From contig CAMNDJ010000017.1 of assembly GCA_946535225.1 (NCBI GenBank), positions 1 to 32,402 of the forward strand: a stretch of 32,402 nt of DNA, in the 5' to 3' direction. How positions within the stretch are numbered: position 1 is the stretch's first letter; each line of letters starts with the position of its first letter. Origin of the DNA: an uncultured Lachnospiraceae bacterium. Its GTDB lineage: Bacteria > Bacillota > Clostridia > Lachnospirales > Lachnospiraceae. This document shows, piece by piece, positions 24,101-32,395 of this stretch. The notes under the pieces are model-generated. The model was not told the DNA's origin, did not search any database, and saw nothing but the letters and a program-made list of their open reading frames with translations. Both the position numbers and the translations under genes were made by a program.

Positions 24101-25396
24101 AAGGAGCGCAAAGGCGAGAAACGTACGATACGCTCATCTGCGATCGAAAAGGTACCTTTCACGGAGCAAATGCGCCGCGACTACACGATACTCTGCCCGC
24201 AGATGTCCCCGATCCATTTCGATATCTTAGGTCCTGCAATGGCCGCCTGCGGATATAATCTCGTAGTACTTGATAATGACAATAGAACTGCCATCGATCA
24301 TGGCCTTAAATATGTAAATAATGACGCATGTTATCCTTCGCTCATAGTCGTGGGCCAGCTCATGGCTGCACTTGAATCCGGTGAGTATGATCTGAACAAA
24401 GTGGCTCTCATAATCACACAGACCGGCGGCGGATGCCGTGCCACGAATTATATCGGATTCATCAGACGTGCCCTTCGTAAGGCGGGTCTTGAGCACATAC
24501 CGGTCATCTCTCTTAACCTTGCCGGCATAGAATCCAATCCCGGCTTCCACATGGATCTGAGTTTCCTGCTGCATGCTGCATTCGGAGCGGCGTTCGGCGA
24601 TATACTTCAGAAGACCGTATACAGGATGAGACCTTATGAGATCACACCGGGTTCAGTCGATGCATTGCACAGGAAATGGATAGAGAAATGTATACGCTTC
24701 TGTTCCAAGAAGTATCCGAGTTTATTCAAATTCAGAAAAATGTGCCGTCAGATGGTCGAAGAATTTGACGCGATCCCCATACATGAGGATATGATCAAGC
24801 CCAGAGTAGGCATAGTCGGAGAGATCTTAGTCAAATACTCTCCCACAGGTAACAATCACTTAGTTGAACTGCTTGAATCAGAGGGAGCAGAGGTTGTGGT
24901 TCCCGAGCTTTTCGGCTTCATGCACTACTGCTTCTACAATCAGATATATAAAGCCGAGAATCTGGGAACGAGCATCAAGACAGCCAAGATATCCGAACTT
25001 GGTATCAAAGCCCTGGAGTTCTTACAGAAACCGGCAAATGATGCGTATAAGAAGAGCAAACATTTCGATGCATATTGTAATATACGAGAGCTTGTCGACT
25101 ACGCCAAGGATTATGTATCCATCGGCAACCAGACCGGTGAAGGCTGGTTCTTAGTCGGCGAGATGATAGAACTTATACACAGCGGTGCCGTTAATATCGT
25201 ATGTACACAGCCTTTCGGCTGTCTGCCCAATCATATCGTCGGCAAGGGAGTGATCAAGGAAATACGTCGTACACATCCCGAAGCCAATATCGTGGCCATC
25301 GATTATGATCCCGGTGCCAGCGAAGTCAACCAGCTTAACCGCGTGAAACTCATGTTAAGCAGTGCGTTTAAAAAAATAAAAACTGCCGAAAATTAA
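21155..25396 (+). CDS. Giant 2-hydroxyacyl-CoA dehydratase activase-related protein (two ASKHA domains + DUF2229)
   Basis: This 1413-residue cytoplasmic iron-sulfur ATPase belongs to the BadF/BadG/HgdC group, which inject an electron into 2-hydroxyacyl-CoA dehydratases or benzoyl-CoA reductases. The first ATPase domain (1-265) has GIDIGSTTVKVAI (9-21), and Cys127 (ICAGGTGSF) and Cys166 (ARCGVFAKTD) match the two cluster ligands of HgdC. The second (322-580) has GIDAGSTTTKIALI and Cys446/Cys450/Cys485. A four-cysteine site follows (607, 610, 614, 633). DUF2229 spans about 665-890, and the C-terminal third (~1000-1400) resembles the HgdB/HgdA dehydratase fold with GGGCRATNYIGFIRRALRKAG. This architecture is known in Clostridia, but its substrate is not established. 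No dehydratase genes are adjacent. It is single-gene, with its own promoter and terminator. Confidence 0.92.
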   Translation: MAKTKYSLGIDIGSTTVKVAIMDEENTLLFSDYKRHFADIQGTLAGLLSDAGRILGDIEVHPMITGSGGLTLAKHLDCPFTQEVIAVASSLETFAPKTDVAIELGGEDAKIIYFENGNVEQRMNGICAGGTGSFIDQMAALLQTDAMGLNEYAKNYNSLYTIAARCGVFAKTDIQPLINDGATREDLAASIFQAVVNQTISGLACGKPIRGHVAFLGGPLHFLSELKVAFIRTLKLDDEHTIELDNSHLFAAMGSALNAKDDVVISLESLTDRLRNGIKMEFEVERMEPLFPDKDSYKAFTDRHAKAEVKKAPLSEYKGNCFLGIDAGSTTTKIALISEDGKLLHSFYSNNNGSPLQTAIDAIKDIYEKLPEGVRIVRSCSTGYGEALMKAAFMLDDGEVETVAHYYAAAFFDPEVDCILDIGGQDMKCIKIRNKCVDSVQLNEACSSGCGSFIETFASSLGLSVQNFASEALFAPYPIDLGTRCTVFMNSKVKQAQKEGATVADISAGLAYSVIKNALFKVIKVSNASELGRNIVVQGGTFYNDAVLRAFEKIAGCEAIRPDIAGIMGAFGAALIAREQYTEGYQTTMLSLKEITELRYETSMAKCKGCTNNCRLTINRFSGGRQFISGNRCERGLGKAKTDNGIPNLFEYKLKRIFGYEPLETSKAHRGRVGIPRVLNMYENYPFWYTFFTQLGYQVVLSPVSTHKLYELGIESIPSESECYPAKLAHGHIMWLIHEGVDFIFYPSLFYEREEFKDAGNHYNCPIVTSYSENIKNNVEEIGRGEVNFRNPFMAFTSEATVLEALKKEFKEIPEWELTSAVNKAWAELNAAREDMRSKGEETIKYLKDTGTKGIVLAGRPYHLDPEINHGIPELITSYGFAVLTEDSVSHLAEPERPLIVMDQWMYHSRLYAAASYVKTVDFLDLIQLNSFGCGLDAVTTDQVADILSGSDKIYTCLKIDEINNLGAARIRVRSLISALKVKERKGEKRTIRSSAIEKVPFTEQMRRDYTILCPQMSPIHFDILGPAMAACGYNLVVLDNDNRTAIDHGLKYVNNDACYPSLIVVGQLMAALESGEYDLNKVALIITQTGGGCRATNYIGFIRRALRKAGLEHIPVISLNLAGIESNPGFHMDLSFLLHAAFGAAFGDILQKTVYRMRPYEITPGSVDALHRKWIEKCIRFCSKKYPSLFKFRKMCRQMVEEFDAIPIHEDMIKPRVGIVGEILVKYSPTGNNHLVELLESEGAEVVVPELFGFMHYCFYNQIYKAENLGTSIKTAKISELGIKALEFLQKPANDAYKKSKHFDAYCNIRELVDYAKDYVSIGNQTGEGWFLVGEMIELIHSGAVNIVCTQPFGCLPNHIVGKGVIKEIRRTHPEANIVAIDYDPGASEVNQLNRVKLMLSSAFKKIKTAEN

Positions 25397-25421
25397 TTCT
25401 TGAATTAACTTTCGGCAGTTT
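25371..25421 (-). terminator. Terminator of the GH5 operon, embedded in the 3' end of the activase gene
   Basis: The stem 25380-25391 with 25410-25421 (12 pairs) continues through one mismatch into TTAATTC/GAATTAA (25393-25399 with 25402-25408) and a two-base loop. On the minus strand it is followed by TTTTTATTTTTTT, a strong U run supplied by the Lys/Ile codons at the activase C-terminus. Rightward the tail is weaker (TTTGCACTTTTAT), but it may stop the activase transcript as well. Confidence 0.8.
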
Positions 25422-25496
25422 GCACTTTTATACTGTCAAACGATCATGATTCACGGTACCTGTCGCATATCATCGGAACCCGTTCAATCCGGCATC

Positions 25497-26720
25497 TTAC
25501 TGTCTTAAGAGTACCTCTCTGTACCACTTGGCTGATTCTCTCAGATCATCATCTGAATATGGCCCCGTTACACTGTCGCACTCCGGCATGAGCATGGCAC
25601 TCGTCTCATTCTTATTCGAGATATTCCACATCACGTAGCTGATATCGTTTTCATCAAGAAGGCTGATCCATTTGTCGGATTCTTCCTTATTGTGATTGCC
25701 TGCGCCGTCGGCAGCACACGTTCCGAATTCAGATACAAATATCGGAAGCTTTTCCTTAAGCGCATCAGAGCACACTCTCCTCAATTCATCCCTGTGTGTA
25801 TCTGCATAGAAATGAAGACAATACATAAGGTTATCATCAGCCATTATCGGATTCGCCACTGCTTCATCCAGACGCTGACACCAGCTCGGAGTACCGACTA
25901 AGATCACGCTGTATTTGTCATGCTTGCGAATGCAGGGAATGACTCTGTCAGCATATGCACGTACATCTTCCCACGTCGCAGTCGTATTGGGCTCATTACA
26001 GATCTCATAGAATACATTGCCGTACGAAGCATACTTCTCAGATACCTTGTCGAAGAAATCGATAGCCTGATCCTCATATGTCCCGGGATTGCCATCTGAA
26101 AGGATATGCCAGTCAATGATCACGTACAGTCCGAGTTCAGTAGCTGCTTTCACGCCTCTGTCTATGACTTCAAGAAGCCTCTCTTTGTTCTCTTCACCCG
26201 ATATACAGTAACCTTTGTCCTCAGTCGTATACATTGCAAGTCGTATGATGTCTATCTTCCACTCATCACGCATGTATTCCAGGAATTCCCTGTTGACGTA
26301 TTCGTCATACAGATTGATACCGTGTGTAGAATATCCCCTGAGAACAACGATCTCGCCATTGTGATCGACCAGTTTGCCCTCGTTATTCACATGTAATGCG
26401 CCGTGCTTGTCATATTTAGTCTTCATTAAGTCCTCATCTTCTCTTATTTCCTGAGCATCGATCTGTCCGTCATGATCTCGCGCTGCCTCATCTTCGATAT
26501 CATCCGGCTCATCAACCGTATTCCGGCCGTTATCCGGAGCTGACTCAGGGCTGTCATCACCCATCACATCTATCGCTTGCTGTACTTCATCTGTACTGTC
26601 CGATATATCAGTCTCGGTGACCTTCGCCGTACCGCATCCGATCATACCGGTCATGAGTATGATGCTGCACATCATCGCTGTCGCTCTCAGAATAAACTTG
26701 GGCTTGATCTTAGTGTTCAT
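25497..26720 (-). CDS. GH5 endoglucanase-like lipoprotein
   Basis: The product is a cell-surface glycoside hydrolase family 5 enzyme, closest in look to subfamily 2 cellulases, cutting beta-1,4-glucan or a related glucan. Signal peptide and lipobox MIGC place Cys29 at the membrane. An acidic Asp/Glu-rich linker covers about 36-98, then the TIM barrel (LRGYSTHGINLYDEY at 127-141). The acid/base Glu243 is in YEICNEPNTT and the nucleophile Glu331 in PIFVSEFGT. The ending WYREVLLRQ shows a single domain without a carbohydrate-binding module. At 407 residues it is normal. It starts four bases after the traX stop with a weak ribosome site, so it is probably coupled. Confidence 0.93.
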   Translation of the reverse strand: MNTKIKPKFILRATAMMCSIILMTGMIGCGTAKVTETDISDSTDEVQQAIDVMGDDSPESAPDNGRNTVDEPDDIEDEAARDHDGQIDAQEIREDEDLMKTKYDKHGALHVNNEGKLVDHNGEIVVLRGYSTHGINLYDEYVNREFLEYMRDEWKIDIIRLAMYTTEDKGYCISGEENKERLLEVIDRGVKAATELGLYVIIDWHILSDGNPGTYEDQAIDFFDKVSEKYASYGNVFYEICNEPNTTATWEDVRAYADRVIPCIRKHDKYSVILVGTPSWCQRLDEAVANPIMADDNLMYCLHFYADTHRDELRRVCSDALKEKLPIFVSEFGTCAADGAGNHNKEESDKWISLLDENDISYVMWNISNKNETSAMLMPECDSVTGPYSDDDLRESAKWYREVLLRQ

Positions 26721-26724
26721 AGCA

Positions 26725-27459
26725 TCAGTTCCATGGGATGACGATCCGATGATCGAACACCCTTATCGTATTGTATACCAGAAGTGCAAGTATTAAAAGG
26801 TGTAAGGGGTAAAAAACATAAAAAAACCATTTATGGAACGGCTTCTTACTGCCCGGTTCGCCATTATACACAAATCTTAACAGAAGCGGCACCATCAGTA
26901 TCCCCGACTGGAACAGGCCTTTTTCTATACCTTCCGTAAAGCCCAGAACAGTCCATACAACACACATGATCGTATATCCGATCCATTTGCTTCTCTCATC
27001 ATCCTTATATCTGATCACGATAAGGGGCAGTATGACATCCATAAACGACCAGTCTCCCACGGATGCGACAAACATGATGATGAAAAGCAGCAGATACTTA
27101 AGCGGCTCATAGATCTTCTCGTTTTCCCATACGCACATGGCAATAAAGCCCCAGAAAAGCGTATATATCACGCCAAATTCAAGCAGAGGCCACGCCCCTT
27201 CCTCAAACAGGGTGAATGGTGCCCATGATATAAGCGCAAATATCCCGAGTCTGATCCCGTATCTTAACTTGTTACTCGTATGCAGATATCCCTCTGCAAG
27301 GAAATATGCCATTGTCGGACCTGTTAATCTCCCGACAAAATGCATCGCAATACCGAGCGGCGACTTGGTCGGGACAAAAGCCCAGGCTATATGGTCGATC
27401 AGCATCGCGATTATCACTATATACTTGATCTGATTCCTGTTAAGGCCTTTTACATGCAT
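26725..27459 (-). CDS. TraX family membrane protein
   Basis: This 244-residue protein with about seven membrane helices belongs to the TraX family, named from the F-plasmid pilin acetylase. The opening QIKYIVIIAMLIDHIAWAFV (9-28) and MHFVGRLTGPTMAYFLAEGY are typical. Chromosomal Firmicute copies have no link to conjugation that I know of; acetylation of a surface molecule is a reasonable guess. No transfer genes are nearby. Its ATG overlaps the last ten bases of the short-chain dehydrogenase gene, and the GH5 gene starts four bases after its stop, so it sits in the middle of a three-gene operon. Confidence 0.9.
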   Translation of the reverse strand: MHVKGLNRNQIKYIVIIAMLIDHIAWAFVPTKSPLGIAMHFVGRLTGPTMAYFLAEGYLHTSNKLRYGIRLGIFALISWAPFTLFEEGAWPLLEFGVIYTLFWGFIAMCVWENEKIYEPLKYLLLFIIMFVASVGDWSFMDVILPLIVIRYKDDERSKWIGYTIMCVVWTVLGFTEGIEKGLFQSGILMVPLLLRFVYNGEPGSKKPFHKWFFYVFYPLHLLILALLVYNTIRVFDHRIVIPWN

Positions 27460-28226
27460 GTGTATCCGCCGTCAACAGGAAGCGCTATTCCCGTAACATA
27501 TGATGAATTGGGCGAAGCTAAAAATACTACCGCCGTATCAAGCTCACCCTCTTTTCCGTAACGCTCAAGAGGTATCATTGTCTTGGCATTCTGCTGGAAG
27601 AAATCGCTGTTAAGAGTATCAGTGGTAAGAGGAGTGTAGAAATACCCGGGGCAGATCGAGTTGACTGTGATACCGTACTTACCCCACTCTGCAGCCAGAG
27701 CTCTTGTAAGATTCACAACTCCGCCTTTGGCGGCATGATAAGGTGCGGAACCCGCTATCTTGTTGCCCACAAGTCCGTACATTGATGCGATATTTATGAT
27801 CCTGCCGTATTTAGCCGGGATCATAGCCTGATTTGCTACCGCACGGGCAAACTTGAACGTTCCGAACAGATCCACGTCGAATTCCTTCTGGAACTGTTCA
27901 TCCGTTATGTTCTCAGCATGATCGACAGCACCGGTTCCTGCGTTGTTGACAAGGATATCTACGCGGCCGAAACGCTCCATGACCTGCTTAACAGTAGCTT
28001 CGATCTCTTCTGTATTGGTAATATCACAGCGGATGGGAAGTGTCTCCACACCATGCTCATCCGCGATCTCCTTGCATACCTGCTCTAACATTTCCTGCCT
28101 GCGGGCTATGGCTACGATCTTACAGCCCTGATTAGCGAGCGCATGAGCCATCTGAACACCGAGTCCCGAAGAACAACCTGTAACGATCGCAACATTGCCT
28201 GTGATCTCAAAAATCCTCTTAAACAT
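27450..28226 (-). CDS. Short-chain dehydrogenase/reductase, gluconate 5-dehydrogenase-like
   Basis: This 258-residue cytoplasmic NAD(P)-dependent oxidoreductase is a classical SDR. The cofactor motif TGCSSGLG is at 16-23, NNAG at 94-97, and the catalytic residues are Ser148 (NIASMYG), Tyr163 and Lys167 (YHAAKGG). The C-terminus SSYVTGIALPVDGGYTCM is typical of the family. It most resembles gluconate 5-dehydrogenase or 2-deoxy-gluconate dehydrogenase, but substrate cannot be read from sequence, so no symbol is given. The ATG has an AGGAAGG site. It is the first gene of a compact operon with traX and GH5; read-through from the upstream GGDEF-EAL gene is also possible. Confidence 0.93.
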   Translation of the reverse strand: MFKRIFEITGNVAIVTGCSSGLGVQMAHALANQGCKIVAIARRQEMLEQVCKEIADEHGVETLPIRCDITNTEEIEATVKQVMERFGRVDILVNNAGTGAVDHAENITDEQFQKEFDVDLFGTFKFARAVANQAMIPAKYGRIINIASMYGLVGNKIAGSAPYHAAKGGVVNLTRALAAEWGKYGITVNSICPGYFYTPLTTDTLNSDFFQQNAKTMIPLERYGKEGELDTAVVFLASPNSSYVTGIALPVDGGYTCM

Positions 28227-28254
28227 TTTAAAAACCTTCCTTTCTTATATGAAT

Positions 28255-28284
28255 ACTATCTTAATTCTCTCATTTCCATTGCAA
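28255..28284 (-). promoter_or_regulatory. Weak candidate promoter of the SDR-traX-GH5 operon
   Basis: On the minus strand TTGCAA (28279-28284) and GATAGT (28255-28260) are 18 bases apart, 29 bases before the SDR ATG. The -10 box has only four matches to consensus. Confidence 0.35.
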
Positions 28285-28329
28285 GGTCTTCGTCTGATCC
28301 ACCCGTCTGACCTTGATCAAAGTATATAT

Positions 28330-30567
28330 CTATACGTTGCCTGTCAGCAGTTTCTCGACCGCTTCTTCAGATAAAGGTCGTCCCCATATGAATCCCTGGA
28401 TATAATCGCACCCTATTTCCTTAAGAGTATCCAGTTGCTCGCATCTTTCCACACCTTCGGATATAACATCGAATCCCATGACATGTCCCATGGATATTAT
28501 CGCTGCAACATACTGTCTGGACGACTCACTCGAATTCATATCATCGATAAATGACTTGTCGATCTTAAGCAGGTTGGCCGGGAATCTGTTCAGATAACTA
28601 AGGGATGAATAACCCGTACCGAAATCATCGATCGCAATCTGAATCCCCATGCTCCTTAACTCATCAATACAGTTAAGGGCCTTATCTACGGAGTCGATCA
28701 TTATGGATTCCGTTATCTCTATCTCAAGCTGTGCGGGCGGTATCCCGCTTTCTTTAAGCAGCTTACGGATCTCATCAATAAAATCGCTCTTCATCATATG
28801 ACGAACGGAAGCATTGAGACTGAGCGTAAGCTTCCTGTCCGTCTTCTTAAGGAGCTTTCCGAAGAACAATGCCGCCTTCCTTGCGACCATACCGTCCACC
28901 CTGTCTATCAACCCGACCTCCTCGGCCACGGGTATGAACTCCTCAGGTCCTATGACATTGCCCTCATTATCCTTCATACGGGCAAGCGCCTCAAATCCTC
29001 TGAGTTCATGAGCCATATCATATTGGGGTTGAAGATTAAAGAATACCGTATCGTTATCAAGAGCATTTCTTATGAGATTCTCGATCTGTAGTATACGTTC
29101 GTTCTTAATCAGATCCGGTGTGAACTTAAGTATATGTTCGCTGCTGTTGGCCTTCTTTATCTCACTCATAGCCGCATTGGCATATGATATGATCGTATCC
29201 GGTCCATCCGCATCTTCAGGATACTCGGCATATCCGAAACTTGCCGTGACATAGAGGTCACACCCGTCAACAGTAAGATTCTCTGTAAGCGCATCATTAT
29301 ACAGTTCTATCGCAGCCTTAAGCTCTGACTGTGAATCATATCCGGTGATCAACAGGAAGAATTCATCTCCGCCTATGCAGGCAAGATATCTGTGCACATC
29401 ACTTCCTTCAGGCAGTTTCACCGCTCTGAAACGTCTCGTCACCTCGATAAGCGTCTTATTGCCCGCCTCAAATCCGAGTGTATCATTGATATGTCTGAAA
29501 TCATTAAGATCTACGGACACTGCAGCAAATCTGTTCCCCTGTTTTATATGATCTGTGATACGTTCGACCAGGGCATATCGATTCGGCAGACCCGTAAGCG
29601 AGTTGGTATAACTCATCTTCTTAAGTCGTCCGATCACTTTATAGCTCGCAATATGTGAAGAAATAAAGAAAGTGGTGAGTTCAAGTGTCTCTTTGATGTG
29701 CTGGGTATTCTCGGTATCGAAATTGACAGCCCATATGAATCCGAGTAATTCGCCGCTATGGCGAAGCGGGAAAAGGACAACGCTCTTAACACCCGCCTCC
29801 ACAAGAGTCTTATACCACGGATGATTGATCCTGCTGATCTCTTCCATCTCCTCATTATTTCTGACTATGATGCAGTCACCCTCAGATCCCAGCATGTCCT
29901 TCCATGAATTTGCAATATTATAGTATCCTTCAAATTCAGTAACACGCTTAATCGTACTGTTCGGTATAAAATCCGTAGCGAGTATCGAGAATTCCTCTTC
30001 TTCATAATTCAGGAGGAGAACCGTACAACCTTCCGCATTACATATCTGACGGATCTGCGCGATGACATCCTCCATCGCACTTTTCAGATCATTTGCCTTA
30101 TGAAGTTTGATGCATGTCTTGAGCACATCACTCGAAGTCCTGGAAGTATTGAACGTATCCAGAAGCGAATCGGCATCTTCATTCACATCAAGCGAATACT
30201 GGCAATAGCATACATTCGCTTCTTCATAAACAAGAGGAAGTGCATATATGTCAAACCAGATATCCACATTATAGATATGGGCATAGGTATGCACCTCTTG
30301 TTTGAGAACAGCCGACCGATAGCAGACATCCTCAAAATTGATCGTCTGCTGAAAATACTCCGTATATCGCAATCCCGGGATCAAAGTCCCCGTCTCGTCG
30401 AAGCCGTTGCCGAATATCTCCGGCTCTAATCGGGAACGGAAAAGATCCGAATACTTACGGTTGCATGCTACGATACGTATATCGCCATACTTGCCTTCCG
30501 CCCTCTTCTCAACGGATATGACACACGAAGGAATATATAGAGAATCGACAATGTTCTGAAAATCCAC
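28330..30567 (-). CDS. Diguanylate cyclase/phosphodiesterase (PAS-like, GAF, GGDEF, EAL)
   Basis: The 745-residue signalling protein makes and/or degrades cyclic di-GMP. Residues ~1-135 are PAS-like, ~150-305 a GAF domain, ~320-480 GGDEF with an intact GGDEF motif at 399-403, and ~490-745 EAL with FEALARM (E526), EIEITES, DDFGTGYSS, LLKIDKSF and SEGVE all present. Both enzymatic domains look competent. The RxxD product-inhibition site normally just before GGDEF is absent. There is no membrane segment, so it is cytosolic. The start is GTG at 30567, supported by an AAGGAG site five bases upstream and no competing ATG. It is divergent from cardiolipin synthase. No cyclic-di-GMP effector gene is adjacent. 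Confidence 0.95.
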   Translation of the reverse strand: MDFQNIVDSLYIPSCVISVEKRAEGKYGDIRIVACNRKYSDLFRSRLEPEIFGNGFDETGTLIPGLRYTEYFQQTINFEDVCYRSAVLKQEVHTYAHIYNVDIWFDIYALPLVYEEANVCYCQYSLDVNEDADSLLDTFNTSRTSSDVLKTCIKLHKANDLKSAMEDVIAQIRQICNAEGCTVLLLNYEEEEFSILATDFIPNSTIKRVTEFEGYYNIANSWKDMLGSEGDCIIVRNNEEMEEISRINHPWYKTLVEAGVKSVVLFPLRHSGELLGFIWAVNFDTENTQHIKETLELTTFFISSHIASYKVIGRLKKMSYTNSLTGLPNRYALVERITDHIKQGNRFAAVSVDLNDFRHINDTLGFEAGNKTLIEVTRRFRAVKLPEGSDVHRYLACIGGDEFFLLITGYDSQSELKAAIELYNDALTENLTVDGCDLYVTASFGYAEYPEDADGPDTIISYANAAMSEIKKANSSEHILKFTPDLIKNERILQIENLIRNALDNDTVFFNLQPQYDMAHELRGFEALARMKDNEGNVIGPEEFIPVAEEVGLIDRVDGMVARKAALFFGKLLKKTDRKLTLSLNASVRHMMKSDFIDEIRKLLKESGIPPAQLEIEITESIMIDSVDKALNCIDELRSMGIQIAIDDFGTGYSSLSYLNRFPANLLKIDKSFIDDMNSSESSRQYVAAIISMGHVMGFDVISEGVERCEQLDTLKEIGCDYIQGFIWGRPLSEEAVEKLLTGNV

Positions 30568-30626
30568 GGCAGCTCCTTCTGTCCTGTGACTGATCTTAAG
30601 CCGAAGTACATAAGACTCTATTAATG

Positions 30627-30655
30627 ATTATACCATATTCCCCCGCTTCTGTCTG
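30627..30655 (-). promoter_or_regulatory. Candidate promoter of the GGDEF-EAL gene
   Basis: On the minus strand a perfect TATAAT (30627-30632) is preceded at 17 bases by a weak -35 CAGACA (30650-30655). The leader would be about 50 bases. Confidence 0.5.
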
Positions 30656-30683
30656 TCACAACAGCCTTGTCACAGGAACCAAC

Positions 30684-30712
30684 TTGCCAAATATGATCCC
30701 TCACACTATACT
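30684..30712 (+). promoter_or_regulatory. Promoter of the cardiolipin synthase gene
   Basis: TTGCCA (30684-30689) and TATACT (30707-30712) are 17 bases apart. The start near 30719 lies downstream of the first in-frame ATG (30624), which helps place the true start at 30759. Confidence 0.7.
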
Positions 30713-30758
30713 TACATTAAATAAACACTTTTTATGTAACAATGTACATGATGGAATA

Positions 30759-32309
30759 ATGACGATCAGAAAAACAAAAAATTCAAATGGTATACTGAAG
30801 CTTGTTTTTATAGGAATATCATTTCTTATAGAAACAGGCATTCTTTTGTTATTGTTTGCACCGGGGATAAACCGTTACTACGAGGCAATCATAACCATAA
30901 GCCGGCTGCTTGCTTTTCTGCTGGTAATCGGAATATACAGTCAGAACAGAACCGGTTCCATAAAAACGCCCTGGATCATCCTGATCCTTATTCTCCCTGC
31001 GATAGGGGTATCCCTGTATATTCTCATAGGTTTATCCGGGTCGACAGGAAGAATGAGAAAAAGATATGAGGCGATCGATAAGATCATTTTCCCCTACCTT
31101 GAACAGGACAGCCTCACATTGGCTTCTCTGGAAAAGGAACATCTTTCCTGTGCCGGGATCAGTAAATATCTGATCAGAGAAAGCGGCTATCCTGTATATA
31201 AAAACACCAAGGTAGAATATTATAGTGATGCATCTGAAGGACTAAAAGCTCAAAAGGAAGCTATCAGAAATGCGAAAGCCTTCATCTTTATTGAATACTT
31301 TGCAATCGAAAATGCATCTTCATGGCAGTCACTTGAAGAAATTCTTGAAGAAAAGGCAAAAGAAGGCGTGGAAGTACGAGTATTCTATGATGATATAGGA
31401 AGTGTGGGATACATAAACCATGATTTTGTCAAAAGGCTTGAAAGCAAAGGAATCAGATGCCGTGTGTTCAATCCTATGGTTTTTATCATCAATATGTTTC
31501 TCGATAACAGGGACCACCGTAAGATGACAATTGTTGACGGTAAAATCGGATTTACCGGCGGTTACAATATTGCAGATGAATATTTCAATATAACCACACC
31601 ATACGGGCACTGGAAGGATACGGGTGTGCGCATTGAAGGAGAAGCAGTACTCCCCATGACACTGACGTTCCTGGAAATGTGGAATGCTGTGCGTGCAGAT
31701 GATGAGGGTGATGAGAACATCGCTCGATTTTTCCCGGAATATCCACCGGATCCGGCAGTTCACGGATATGTTCAATTCTATGCGGATAATCCGATAGACA
31801 AAAAACCGGTCGGAGAAGACGTATACATAAACATGATAAGCCGGGCCCGGAAATATATCTATATTATGACACCGTATCTCATAATCACGGATGAAATGAA
31901 CCGTGTGTTGGGGCTTGCTGCCAAACGAGGTGTCGATGTTCGTCTGATAACCCCCGGGATTCCCGATAAGAAGATCGTATATAAGCTAACGAGGTCATAT
32001 TACAATGGATTGGCCCGGAACGGGGTCAGGATATTTGAATACACTCCGGGCTTCTGTCATGCTAAAATGTGTGTTTCCGATGATATCATCGCCATATGCG
32101 GCACTATCAATCTGGATTATCGGAGCCTGTATCATCATTTTGAAGATGGCTGCCTGCTCATCGGAAATGAGGCTGTGCTTGATATGAAGCATGATTTTGA
32201 TGGAACTTTCTCTCAATGTCGCGAGGTCACCGAAAAATATACCACAGGGCGATCGGCCATACTGCGCCTGTCGCAGCTGATCCTTAGGCTGTTTGCGCCT
32301 CTTATCTGA
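30759..32309 (+). CDS. cls: Cardiolipin synthase (phospholipase D family)
   Basis: This membrane enzyme joins two phosphatidylglycerols to cardiolipin. Two N-terminal membrane helices (about 13-35 and 43-95 in two parts, the family's PLDc_N region) precede the two phospholipase D domains. HKD motif 1 is HRKMTIVDG with His253, Lys255 and Asp260, followed by KIGFTGGYNIADEY. HKD motif 2 is HAKMCVSDD with His434, Lys436 and Asp441, followed by GTINLDYRS. From the ATG at 30759 it has 516 residues, close to the usual ~480-510. The frame opens at 30624, but that part lies upstream of the promoter and lacks a family match. The ribosome site (GATGGA) is weak. The gene looks more A-rich than its neighbours. 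Confidence 0.93.
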   Translation: MTIRKTKNSNGILKLVFIGISFLIETGILLLLFAPGINRYYEAIITISRLLAFLLVIGIYSQNRTGSIKTPWIILILILPAIGVSLYILIGLSGSTGRMRKRYEAIDKIIFPYLEQDSLTLASLEKEHLSCAGISKYLIRESGYPVYKNTKVEYYSDASEGLKAQKEAIRNAKAFIFIEYFAIENASSWQSLEEILEEKAKEGVEVRVFYDDIGSVGYINHDFVKRLESKGIRCRVFNPMVFIINMFLDNRDHRKMTIVDGKIGFTGGYNIADEYFNITTPYGHWKDTGVRIEGEAVLPMTLTFLEMWNAVRADDEGDENIARFFPEYPPDPAVHGYVQFYADNPIDKKPVGEDVYINMISRARKYIYIMTPYLIITDEMNRVLGLAAKRGVDVRLITPGIPDKKIVYKLTRSYYNGLARNGVRIFEYTPGFCHAKMCVSDDIIAICGTINLDYRSLYHHFEDGCLLIGNEAVLDMKHDFDGTFSQCREVTEKYTTGRSAILRLSQLILRLFAPLI

Positions 32310-32360
32310 TATAATCGGAAAGTAACCTATTACTTACAGCAAAACATTGCGTATCATAAC

Positions 32361-32395
32361 ATTCGGACGGCTCATTTGGCGCCCGAATATCTTTT
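32361..32395 (+). terminator. Rho-independent terminator of the cardiolipin synthase gene
   Basis: ATTCGG (32361-32366) pairs with CCGAAT (32383-32388), with further imperfect GC pairing inside. ATC and a run of five T follow. It lies about 50 bases after the stop. Confidence 0.65.

Noticed and set aside
26725..27459. TraX as evidence of a conjugative element
   Set aside because: No relaxase, type IV secretion, integrase or replication gene is nearby. TraX homologs are common in Firmicute chromosomes.
28282..28315. Seven-base inverted repeat CAAGGTC/GACCTTG after the GGDEF-EAL gene as a terminator
   Set aside because: The loop is long and no U run follows on the minus strand. Read-through into the SDR operon cannot be excluded.
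30624..30758. 45-residue extension of cardiolipin synthase
   Set aside because: It lies upstream of the predicted transcription start, has no family similarity and has no ribosome site.
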